Source: Diphasiastrum complanatum (Eukaryota; Streptophyta; Lycopodiopsida; Lycopodiales; Lycopodiaceae). From it: a DNA stretch of 64,000 bases. The notes under the pieces were generated by a model that did no database searches, was not told where the DNA came from, and saw only the letters and a list, made by a program, of their open reading frames with translations. The position numbers and the translations under genes are program-made. This document shows positions 10,701-23,200 of this stretch, in pieces. The stretch is taken from assembly GCA_029204225.1 (NCBI GenBank), contig CM055095.1, positions 62,958,523 to 63,022,522 of the forward strand. The letters are read 5' to 3'. Numbering within the stretch: the first letter of the stretch is position 1; the number at the start of each line of letters is the position of its first letter.

Positions 10701-13700
10701 ATGGCTAGCTAATTCCCTGCAGCTGCTGTGCATCCTGTGATGTGAGCGAATTCCAAGTGTATTAGAGCTTCCTCTGCATCTGAGATAAACAATAACTTAG
10801 AATGACATGAACGAGAAAGGACATGCTCTCACGGGGATAAAACCTGAGAATGCGTACCCCATTGAGCCCTTGGAAGCATTGCTTTCTCTTTGATAATCAT
10901 TACGAAGGTTTCGAGCTATTCTTATCCAACTTCAGCTATACAGAAGATATTTGAAAATAAATCTACACAGAAAAGTAGTAAAACCTGGGATTCCCCAAAG
11001 AAGCTTATAAGTGGGCTTCAACTGATGTTCATCAAACTCCATACATGCATTCTCAAATCTATTGTCCCTGCAAAGGCAACAACTCCGTGAGACCAATGTC
11101 AAAAACACACTCGAAAGAGAGCATTTATATCCAACAAAAACATCTATCCTCTGCGACCTGTGAGAGCTAAGTAGGAACATCAACTACAGCGCGGAGGCCA
11201 AATTCGGAACCAGGCCATTCTATCCAAAATTAAGTATGGCCTCTCAAAAATCTTTGCAGCATGACAAAAGAAGTGTTTTCTTGAAAAAGATAGTTATCAA
11301 TCACATTCTCTTTTGTATTTAACAAGTTCCAAGGGTTAAATGGTGCAAATGAAGAAAGTCTACATTTCCACCATTTGATTTTGTAGTTTTGCAATAAAAA
11401 ATGAGATGCAGCATAAGACTGTTCCAGCAAAATGTTTCAGATTGCTATATTTCAACAGATTGCATCTTTTTGCAATTTCTCTTTCCCAAGCTCTTGTACA
11501 ATTGAACTTTTTTCAAAACCATTCAGAAGACTTCTGACTTACTCTTATTGTTAGAGCTACTTCACAGCCTTGATTTAGTAAACATTCTTCTGACACATCT
11601 AGAAGTAGATTTCAGATTGCACGCTTATTTGTTGCTTGCTGTATGTAACTGCTACTTGGGTTGTGCACGTCACAGTTAGCCAAGAGTCGCAACCCAAGGT
11701 TAGAACATGGATTTTTAGAGTGGAGCTACTAACGGTTGAGCTATCATGCATGTTTTTTGCTTTTGCATGGCTGATGCACGAGTCTGAACACAAGGTAAGA
11801 AAATGGATTAGTAGAGTGGAGCTACTAATAGTTGAGCTATCATGCATGTTGTTGCATGGGTTGCAAGTGCTTTTGCATGGCTGATGTGCATGTGCATGGG
11901 AGACTGCCTATCAAAATCTAAATGAGGCAGGAGTGCTTATCACTTTATCAGGATCATTCACCTCCAACCACAAAGCACAACAGACACTCACATATGCACA
12001 CACAATGGAGCACACACCATAAACCCTGACAGAGCATAAACCACTCTTTTAGCCAAATGAAAGTACAATGGAGGTTTAGTAGAAAAGCCTGCAAGCCCTA
12101 AAGGCAACTGCTAAGCAGCTTCTATCCTACTTGCATGGGCTGTGTGGGCTCAACATGGTCTTAGTAAGCTAAGATAAACAATTATAGAATAATATACAAT
12201 GTACAAGGTTCAACTAGTCATTAGTACCTCCTACATTACTCCCCCTTAATGAAAATTTTTGATGTATGCTTCGCTTATGCCAAAGCATACATCGAAATTT
12301 TTCATTAGGGGGGAGTAATGCCCTTAGTCAATATATCTGCAAGCTGCTCGATTGTGGTAAAATACACAAGCTCAATTTCTTTTGCCTGAATTTTATCACG
12401 AATGAAATGGTAGCAGACTTCTATGTGTTTGGGACGAGCATTAAACATTGGGTTTTAGCTATTTGGATGCAACTTTGATTATCATAGTAGTAAATGGGAA
12501 TTGTGTTACGTTGCACCTCTTGCCACTTTGCAAGAAATTGCATAGCCAAGTGCACTCGCAGGCTAAATTTGCCACTCCCCAGTATTTTGCTTCAGTTGAA
12601 GAGCTGTTGGTTGCTTCTACTAGCCTGAGATATTGCTGCAGAACCAAGAGTAAATACATATCCAGAAATAAACTTACATTTTTCTACATCACCTACCCAA
12701 TCAGCATCACAAAATCCCTGTAGATTCTGCATGATCAAGCCCAATATTGAATGCGGGCCCTTTAAGTAAGTTAAGAATCTTTTTGCTGCCTACCAATGCA
12801 ACTCGCTAGGATCTACTATAAACTGACTAGGAGTGCCAACAACAAGAAATATTGGGTTTAGTGATTGTGGCATAGATGAGACTTTCCACAAATTGCCTAA
12901 ACAACATCTCATTTGCCTTATCCTCTGTTTCTAAATTCTGCTATGCGAAGTTTCAAGTTTGTCTCAATTGGTGATAGCGGTGTTGCAATCTAGCATATTG
13001 AATCTATGAAGCAATTCATATACATATTTGCTTTGATTCATAAAAGTGCTATCACCTTGCCTTGATATCTCTATGCCTAAACAAAACCATAGTTGTCCGA
13101 AGTCCATCTCAAATTCAAGCAATAAGCTTCTCTTAAATTTATCAATAAGACAATTATCCCTCCCTATTATGATCAAATCGACCACGTACAAATGTAGAAT
13201 TGAGATCTCAGCATCACTATGAAAGAAGTACAAGTTGAAATCCGATGTACTCTTGACAAAACCTTGCTTGGCGAGATAGTCATCCATCTTGGAGGACAAG
13301 CACGAGGGGCTTGCTTGAGGCCATACAAAGGCTTCTTCAAGTTACAGACAAGAGTTTCTTTGCCCTTTACTTCAAATCCTCTTGGCTGCTTCACATATAC
13401 CTGTTTGTCCAAGTTCCCTCAGAAAGGCAGGCTTGAAATCCATTCTTTGCAAGTCCCAACCATATTGAGTTGAAAATACAATGATGGAGCGAATTGTAAG
13501 CATCTTTGCCAGAAGAGCGAAGGTCTCTTTGAAATCAATTCCCTCCTCTTGGACATACTCCTTGGCTACCAAACAAGCCTCATCGGATTTGTACTTGATC
13601 TTGCAAAACCCATTTCATGTTGATGGGTCTCTTCCCTGTAGGTAGTTCCAATAGATCTCATGTGTCATGCCCACAAAGCTTTGGCCATGGATTTATATCT

Positions 13701-15199
13701 CGTAAGGGGGCCTACTTCGACCCGTAAGTTAGTTATGATTATGAGGGGTTGGGGTCCTCATGGGATTATATCATAATTGATGCTTTGGAGGTTTAAAACT
13801 TATGATGGTGGATTTATATGGAACTGGTAGTGACTCATTGGTGAGTGGCTGATGTGGCCAAGTTAGGCTATTCATGTGTCCCAGTGAGGTGTCTCAGTTT
13901 ACTCCTAGTCTAGAGAGGGCCTTGGAGGGTATAAGTATATACCCATGGGCCTCCCTTTGGAGGGAGCCTTGGATTAGTGGACGATAGCTACATGCTGCAG
14001 GAGTGTGCTCTCACTCCTTCCACTATTGAGACATGGCAAGCATTCCATAGCTTGGGAGCTAGATCCGATTGATCTAGGTTTCATTGGGTTTAGGGTTTAG
14101 GGTTTAGGGTTCCCTGTATAAAAGCATGCAACCCCTCCAGATCCTCGACCACTAGCTGATCTAGTCTCAATTCTGTACATGATATCCCATTTGTACCCTG
14201 GGAAAGTGGGTAGGCCTCGCTCCTAAATCAATCAAGTTGCCTACCGTAGAAGATGAGTGTATACCATCACAGATCCATACTCCACTCTGGAAATGGTGTG
14301 GATGGGGACCTGAGGTACTCTTGAACCTGAGGATCCCAAATCCCTGGCACTTGGAGCTGCTGGAGCACTGTCAATAAAGCGCACCCGTCCATCCCGATAT
14401 ATGACCCATCTGCCAAACTCTTGGGCCTCCTAGAAGGCTTTATGCCTTTCCTCAACCTGGATATATGTGAGGTCATCATCCATATAGATAGTAGTACCGC
14501 GCCTGTAGCTTGGCTCTGCAACGCAAAGCATCTTTGCTCGTTAGCTTTGGCCATGGCATCCTGTGTATCTGAGATCCCTCAAACCCTAATGTTGTGGGCT
14601 TTTTGGCCTCTGGATTTTTCTTCCAAAATGGTGGCTGAAATGACTAAGGATATGGGACTGCTTGGTTTGGTACCTATCTTCAACATAGATGCCCAAGAAA
14701 GGGCATCTTCTTTCTGCTTATCGATCTTATTTTTCAATTTCCAAATCACCGTGGTAGTAGATTCCAAAGTTGCAACTTGCTTCCGATCGATTGCTCTACC
14801 GATGCAATTTTGGACTGCAACAAGCTCTTTTCATTGATCAAAGATATCACGATTTCATTCAATTGTGAGATTTCTTGTTTCAAGATATGAAAATCTGCTT
14901 TAAACTAATCAATCTGCCAAGAAGAGAAAAGTTTTGTTGATTTAGAAGGGGTGTATGGAATATTTGATGTAGGTTTCTTGAAGAAAAGAAGAGCTGGCAA
15001 CAGAGGCAGAGGAGATATGAATAGGAAGGAGCCTAGTAGGGGGAAATAGAGCAGTAGTTATAATTTTAGAAGAATCAGGAGAAGAGCGAGGAAGGAGAGG
15101 CCATCGGGCAACACAACTGATTGCTTGGCAGGCATCGCTGCCACCTCTTCCTTGGTAGTAGATCCCGGGGGGGGGGGGCTCCTTCGCTGTGGATGCATG

Positions 15200-15260
<61 letters not shown>

Positions 15261-18200
15261 AGAATTAGAATTAGAATTATTATTATTAACGTCTTTTGGT
15301 GCCCAGGGGCACATAAGACAAAAGAGAGTACAAAATGTGAGAAGCATTGTCCGCATAAGGACTTATTTACCAATGAAAAGACAGTAAAACTAAAACTAAA
15401 ATATCGATCTCTCTGTCTCTAAGAGAAAAAGTATCCAAGCTTGACCACCAGCTGGTGAGGGTACAAAGCAAGAGCTTAACCACCTGCTCCGCGGAGGAAA
15501 CTAGCTACGAGCAAGCCGAAAGTAATGAGTGATGGTAGTAGTGGGTCGTGATGTAGGCTGGTGGGAGGCGTATGAAGATCTAGTAGCACTGGATCGAGCC
15601 GAAACTCTCTGTGTCTTCGATCTTCGGACGGGGACGTCAAAATCCGCAACCGAAATATCCACTCTGTCTCGCTTCTGGAAGAACTGAGTAATGTGAGCCT
15701 GACTGGAATCCATATCTGAGAGCGTAGGTAGAAGTGAAGCTCGTAAAATATACATCTCTCTCAAAAGAAGACCCACACATCTAGCATCTGGATACTCGAG
15801 GAAGGAGCTCAACGTGAGGGGAATATCTCGGTATAAACAATGGTATCGTCCTCTAATCTCATAGTATACTGGGCAGCGAAAGATGAAATGAAACTCATCT
15901 TCCACCTCCTGAAGAGAACAAAGCTGACATATCCGCTGCAATCTGGGAGTGTCTGTGTATCTACCTGTCTCGATAGCAAGCTGATGAGAAGAGACTCGAA
16001 GCTGTCCTATACGATATCTCAGACCAAAAGATAGCGTCTGTGTAAGATAAACTGGAAGAATAGGCAAGCCCGAAACGTCCAGCCGTAAAAGATGTGTGCC
16101 ATAATAATGTAGCTTGACCCTATCTGGATCAGGATGTGACCATATAGTGCGTATGTAGCTCCGGTAGATCTGCTGTCTGATATAAGCATGGGTTCCATTC
16201 GGAAGATCAAGTGCGGATAAACCCCAAGTCTGAAGAAGGGCTGAGACACTGCGATACCAAGAGTGCTTGGCTCCCTGATCTGCAATGGTACAAGATGAAG
16301 TGAGAGCAGCAACAATGTATCTGGAGGTATCTAGATCTGATACCCTGTGAAGAAAGGTGATGATCTGAAACATAGCACCAACAACTAATGGAGGAGAAGC
16401 AAACTCGGCTAGTATGATATCATGTGGTACTGAGGGCTTAGCCCGGATTATCCTACTGAGCATGAGAATCTGGATACGAGTAAGATCTCTCCATGTATCG
16501 CGTGATAAATCAGGGCACCAAGTCTCAGCCGAATATAGCACAACTGGGGAGACAGTAGCAGAAAATAGTAGGCATCTGGTAGCAGGATCCTGCACATAAT
16601 AAGTAGAGCAAAATCTCTCCATATGCACAAGAGCGGTATGCCCCTTGCGGAGCCTGGCGGTGGCTGCTGGTCGAAAAGTGAGTAGCGGACCAGAGAAAAG
16701 AACTCCCAAATAGGTGTAGGAGGTCACGATCTCAATCGGTAGCCCGTCATAATAGAAAATCACATCTCTCATATGCTGTCTGTTGGTGTTAAACACCATA
16801 ATCTTAGTCTTCTTAAGGTTAACCGTCAATCCCCAACGCTGGCAAAAGTGATGTAAAGCAGAAAGGTGACTCTGTAAACCAGCTGCAGAGGATGAGAGGA
16901 GAACCACATCATCAGCGTACAAGAGAATGGGGATAATAATGTCTGCTAGGGGACAGCCCTCTCCACCTTCCTCGCGAATAATCCGCTCGAGGTCATCTAT
17001 ATATAGTGCAAAAAGAGTGGGTGATAAGGGGCAACCCTGCTTCACCCCAATGGTAGAATGTATCTGTGAGGACCAGCCACTACCATCTCTGAAACGTGCC
17101 AAGACTCGCTCATATAAAGTAATGATCGCAGCAATAGTATCCTCTGAAAAGCCAAGTGAAGACAGTCTCTGGAAAAGAAGATGTCGTGGAACAGAGTCAA
17201 AAGCTTTGCGAAAATCCACAAAGCAACAGTAAATTCTCTGTTTCCGATGTCGAGCCTCCTCAATAATGCATCTCAAAATGAAGATCTGGTCTGAAGTAGA
17301 ATATCCCGGTCTGAAACTTGCTTGACCCATAGCGTGTAAACCCTCAGTTTCAGCAAAAGATCCAGTGACTGTCTGTAGTATAGAGCCATATATCTTAGCT
17401 AGAGTGTGGCCAATCATAATGGTGCGGTAGTTTCCTACATTCATGGGATCACCTGCCTTGAGGATGGGGTGAAGGATATTAGTACACCAAGCCGTAGGAA
17501 AACCAGAAGTAACAGCTGTGTTAAAAACATGAGCAATGTAAGGGGAGATGAGATGTGCTACGGGCTTTAGGAAGTCTACACTTAAGGAGTCATAGTCAGT
17601 GGCTTTATTTAGTTTGGCATGTTTAATGGCGTTTTCAACCATGTCAGGGGTGAAAAGTGAGCAGTGGTCAGGTCTCGGTGAGAGTGAGGTAGGAGGAGAG
17701 TCCGTGGTATATAACTCCGTGGCATACTCGATCCAGGATTCGATGGCTATGGGGGCCAATGTTGAAGAGTGTCTGGTGAAATGTTTCCAGAAAAAAGAGG
17801 AGGAGGGTGAATCTAAAGAGTTGATCATTTTTTGGCAGAGTGATTGTAGGTACTTGATCTTCTTTGTTCTGGTGGTTCTATGATATTCTTTCTGGCATTG
17901 TTTGAGTGTGGCAGGGGAGTGTGACCTGGCATATGTCACATGATTGTGAAGAGAGCGGCATTCTGCATCATACCATCTGTTGTGAACACTTCTGTGAGAT
18001 GATGTCGTTTTGGTGGGGAAGGATGAGGAAGCAGCAGCTAAGAGGGATGTAGAGAGAAAAGTGGCTTGCTGGTCAATTGGTGCCATGAACGGGAAGTTAG
18101 CGAGTAGTTGGGATAAGATTGTGGTGTAATTAGTGAATCCAGATTGGGTGAAAGGAATACGTTTATGAGTGGGAAGAGAGCAAGAAATTTGCAAAGAAGA

Positions 18201-20138
18201 GGTTATGTGACCAAGTGAGATGTGTAAGAGTGAGTGATCGGAAATGGTAGGGGGTGTGATGGAGAAATCAGAAATGTGAGAGATCAAAGCAGGTGATCCA
18301 ATGAAGTAGTCGACCACACTATGTCCTCCACCATGAGGATAGCATGTATATGCTGATGAGGAAGGCCACTGTGTGAGGCCATTCAAAATGGCAAGAGCGT
18401 GTGTCTCTGCTAGAGTGATCAACTGCTCCCCGAAAGATGTAGCTGGAGTGTCTGCATCCTGTGATACCCGGTCTAGCCCCATATCCAAAGGGTAAAGCCT
18501 GAGAAGATCCGTAGCTGCATGAAATTCGGTTTGTCTAGAGCTTGTGCGGGCGTTGAAATCACCTGCTAGTAAAATGGAACCCTGCTGAGAAAAGATAGCA
18601 ATATCATCTGAGAGAGCCTGAAAAGGGTCCCCGCCAAACTCAGCAAACACTGAGGTCTGTGGAGCAAAATAGCATACAGCTATATAGATGTCCTGAGGTA
18701 ATCCCAATAGTGAGCCAATAATGTGTAACCAAATATAGCGAGCGTATGGATCTTGTTTAACCATCTGAACTGTGGTGTCTCTGTATAAACAAGCTACTCC
18801 AGATCCTCGACAAGTTTTTCCCCTAACAAATGGACGAAAAGCAGAATGCCAAGAGTACTCCTGTATATTTGGAAGAGGATGATATAAGGACTCATGAGTT
18901 TCAGCCAACAACAAAATGTCGCATTTTCTAATAAAATCAGCAAAGTCTCCGGCTGATGACGAAGATAAAAAACCATTACAATTCCAGAAGCCAAGTCTCA
19001 AATTGGTAGGGGATCTCGGGTAGCTTCTATATCCGGGGGCCCCTAGTTCCTATTGTGGAAGGTCGAAAAATCTCGGTTTCCCGTCAATAAAAACAACCCT
19101 TTGCCCTTTCTCTTTCGCTTCAAGGATAATCTTTTTTCTTGCCAACCATTGAGTATTTGTTAAGTCATCATCCATATAAATGAAAGTACCTTTAAGCTTT
19201 GCCCTAAGCCGAAGGGCAGCATTGCGTTGTGAAAGCGAGCGGAACTTGATAAACAAAACATTGTCATCAAATTTACTGCGCCAAGCAGTATCAAAACCGT
19301 CAGCCACATGAGATAACTTGGAAATGAGCAAATCCGTAGCTTCTTCCAACGGTTTTCCACCATTGGCAATGCCTCTTACTCTAATGTTAAAGGCTTTTTT
19401 GGCCCTTCTGGCTTGTTCACCCAAAACTGTCTCCAAATCGTTTTCCTTCGGAAAAGATGAAATCTGAGAGTGATTACCTTGCTTAAGGATCGATGTCGTT
19501 TCTTCAACCTGTTTTGCGAGTGATGAGAGTTTGCTGCCCATATCATCCGGTTTGAAGAGTGCTGCCCACGTTTTCGTCTCCTCGACTTGTTTCTCCAAGC
19601 TATTGATCTTGTTGGAAGTCTCCTCCAAGGCACTTTTTTCTGCAATTCGTTGCTTAAGATATATATTTTCTTGCTCAAGCTGCTCCACACGTTCCGTGAC
19701 ACCAAAAAGATCCTTAGCTAACTTGCTATTTTCAGCTTCAAAGAGGTGTAGTTGTTTCTTAAGTCCAAGAATTTCTTGCCGGATAAAACTAAGATCATAA
19801 GCAAAAAGACTTTCGGTAGGTTTGGAAGGAGTGTAGTCAATGGCAGCCATGTTGATAGTTTCTGTCACCGAAGACGGCTCCTCCATCACTACCGGTGATG
19901 GGGGGGTGTCCAACAGGGAGGGGGGTGTAAGAACACCCTCCTTTTTCTTAGGTGCCATAGGAGGCGGTAAGCAGATGGAGGACCAGCGCAGGGCAGCGTA
20001 GGGCAGGTGCGAAGGTCAGCACTGCAGCGCCAACAGGGCGGACAGCAGCGCCAGCAGGGCGGGTGGGCGCGCAAGAGAGAGAGAGGGCAGCAGCGCTAGC
20101 AGGGCGGGCAGCGCACCAGCAGGGCGGGCAGCGCACCA

Positions 20139-20204
<66 letters not shown>

Positions 20205-23200
20205 TACATTACATCTTTGTTGAATAATCACTAACAAAGGGAGGAAGATTATGTAAATAACAAACCCTCAGAAAGGAAGGAGATGACAGAGAGCTACAAT
20301 GAAAAGAGCAAGGCAGGAGAGGTAAAGAACCTTGTGATGGAGGGTGGAAAAGTAACAAGGATACCGATCAACTCTAAGAGGGGAGCATAAGTGTATAAGA
20401 AAGTAGGATTGTGATATGGCAGAAAGGTGGCGAAGGAAGTCAGTAGATAGTATGGCTTATAGGAAGAAGCATATGGTCAAGTTACAAATTGTAAGAGAGA
20501 CAAATGGAGATGAACATGAGTACGAGAGGGAAGAGAGCTATGACTAAAAAGTAGGATCATCACACTTACCAAAACGTTTTCACATACCATGTAGTGAACA
20601 CACATCACAAAGGACAATAGATTGATAGAAATCTCTTACGAAGAACACCATATAGCAAACATGACACTAGTGTGCAAGTCTATTCCTCTTCTACAAAGAC
20701 ACTCATAGACATCAAAATCATAAGTTGTAGAATAGCAAGTGTTGAGTCTACCTTTTCTAGGCTTTAGGTCATTAGAGAACCTTCTAGAAAGAAACCTAGT
20801 TTGGGTTGGCAATTTTCCAGAAGCTCATGAAAAGCATACGATTATAGAATGATAAATGCTCCCCTAGAGTAATAATAGGACCATGTGTAATACTATCTAT
20901 CCATAACTATTAACCTCTTATATGGATCCTTAGGGACATTTGTAAAGTTCCTTTGTTGGTAAAAAGCTTTTGCAATGACATGAAATGAAAAAATGACATT
21001 GTTGCTTTTACCCGTCACACACTAGAAGGTTTGCTGAAAATTGAAGACATTGGGAACCTTCTAACAGATAAGTGCTTTAAGCTTGAATGTGTTCACAAAA
21101 GAAACAACATAAATACATGTTCTACATCCCCTTTAATGTACCTATATTTTAGCATCTTAAGCTCTGGATGATGAGTAGTTGCCACAGTTAATAAAGATCC
21201 CCCTACATCACTTTCAGCAAGTGATTCTAGCAATGCCATTCCCAATGCCGCACCTTGAGTCGACTCTGTGCCTGCACCAACCTGTAACAAATCTACAAGT
21301 CAATGATCATCATGAAGTTTCACTACTCTAATCTTGACACGTGTTTCTTGATCCATCATTATTTTAACATGCAAGAATTCACAATTAACATCATAGCTTG
21401 TTCACATAGAAAAGATCCAATTTTCCTTGAAACATTAGATAGAGATGGTCGTAAGTATCATAAAATCCATCAAATAGTCTCCTTGAAGGACATACATGCC
21501 ATTGTAGAAGGTACAAAAATTAGCTACCTAAGTAGAACTACAAATGAAGCGCTATTTTTACCAAATTAAAAGAAAACAAAACGATGTGGAATTTCAAATA
21601 AGGTGCTCTTAAGCTAGAAAATATGGTTACAATTTCATTAAACTTACAAGAGTTAAGTGCCCATAGTAAAATTTTCCCTTCATAGAAAGGGCTAATACGT
21701 GGAGTGTAAGTACTAAGTGCATGGCATCTAGAACAAATTTCGTTGGGTGAAACATCATTTCACCCAATATCCCAAAATTCTAACCAAGCAATAAGCCCAC
21801 TTGAAGTCAATTTTATATAAAGATAGCCAAAAAGATTCCATCATGTTCAACATGTGCAATTTACTTGACCAATGTTATGAACAGATTCACATGTATTAGT
21901 ATCAATGATGCATAAAAAACAGCGAAAGGCATTCACATAGCATTCTCCAACTAAGAAACTATATGAATATCAATGGCTGCCGATAGCTTATTCAGATCTC
22001 CAACTAAGATCTCTAAAATAGTACAACTCCCCTACAAGAAGCCCAAGACTCACCAGCAAATGACCAGCCTTAGTGGCTATTTATAGTGGACAAATCCTAC
22101 CTTCATATTGATTTGGAGGGAAAGTGAAATTCAAAAATTAGTAGTATTTCTAGGCTCATCTAGAAGGACCTCATAACAATCAATTATATGGAAAAACCAG
22201 CACCATATACGTAATAACCAAGAATGCCATATATCCATAGGTGAAAATGAAGTAGTAGCATGAGCAATGGGTCCAAATGAAATCCAAGCTATACATAATA
22301 ACCAGGAGTGCCAAATATCAAGAGGTAAAAATGAGTTAGTAGCATGAAAAGCCTCTAGTGCATATAAGGCCCAAAAGTGTATACCATCGGCATCGACTAC
22401 AGCAAGCCTATATGTACAAGCACAAGGAGATTGAAGGATACCTGTATACTCGTCTAGAAAGATCCCAGCATATGAATACTCTAGATAAGTAATATTGACC
22501 ATCTAGCAAATATCCTCGGATGGAAAATGCGCAATGATAAAAATCATATGCGCATAAATCACGTAAGGAACTATAGAAATATCATGAAGTAGATCACAAA
22601 TCTCAAGTAGAGATCCATGGAGTAAAGCTAAAGAGGATACAACCTGATCACCAATAGCGAGAGAACCATCAACCATGGAACCGTGAACAACCCCAAAGAA
22701 ATTAGTAGGAACATTGGCCATAACGGAATCAAGACTCTCTCCCCCCTTGAGTCTGAACTCTTTTCCCATGCCTCTGACTTACTTGCTCCCACCATAGCCA
22801 CCCTTCTTAATTCCGTAGTTGTTTTTGGTTTCCCATCATCCTGCTGCACTAACATCATCCACCCCAGCCATAAGAATGGTGACCCCATGATTCTGAGTAA
22901 CTACCACATGATTGGGCATGTCCTGGCGAAGCTATATGGTACTATACTACAGTTTGTCATGAGCTCACAGGCGGAGACTAGGAGACTACATGCTATGGGT
23001 CAGGCAGGTTTTCGAGCCCATTATTCTACTGCAGATCACATCTTCACATTGCGGGCCGTGATTGAGGAGGCTAAGCACAGGAGAGAGAGGGTTTATTGTT
23101 GTTTTGTGGACTTCAGGAAAGCCTTTGATTCTGTCCCTCGCTCATTGCTCAGCCAGAGACGCCGAGACCTAGGCTTCTCCATCGACATCGCTCATTACCT

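Larger units (their letters stand above)
15258..20140 (-). mobile_element. LINE-A: full-length, apparently intact non-LTR retrotransposon
   Basis: A 4.9 kb L1-type element on the minus strand between (GA)n tracts at 20141-20201 (its 5' side) and 15202-15257 (its 3' side). It has a GC-rich 5' UTR of about 180 bases with imperfect repeats of a GCCCTGCTGG-type word, ORF1 (19958-19050), ORF2 (19049-15501, first usable sense codons after a TAG), and a 240-base 3' UTR with a perfect GTGCCC/GGGCAC hairpin at 15299-15312 followed by AATTCT repeats that grade into (CT)n. No stop interrupts either ORF. It lies in a MutS2 intron in the same transcriptional direction. Confidence 0.92.

Noticed and set aside
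10700-10776. Candidate MutS2 exon (minus) with GSSNTLGI-like reading
   Set aside because: It loosely recalls GRSNAL, but the true exon encoding [14 protein letters not shown] was found at 9743-9846 with correct phase.
15075-15422. Open frames across the (GA)n at 15202-15257
   Set aside because: Again repeat translation; the real content is the LINE-A tail and LINE-B head on the minus strand.
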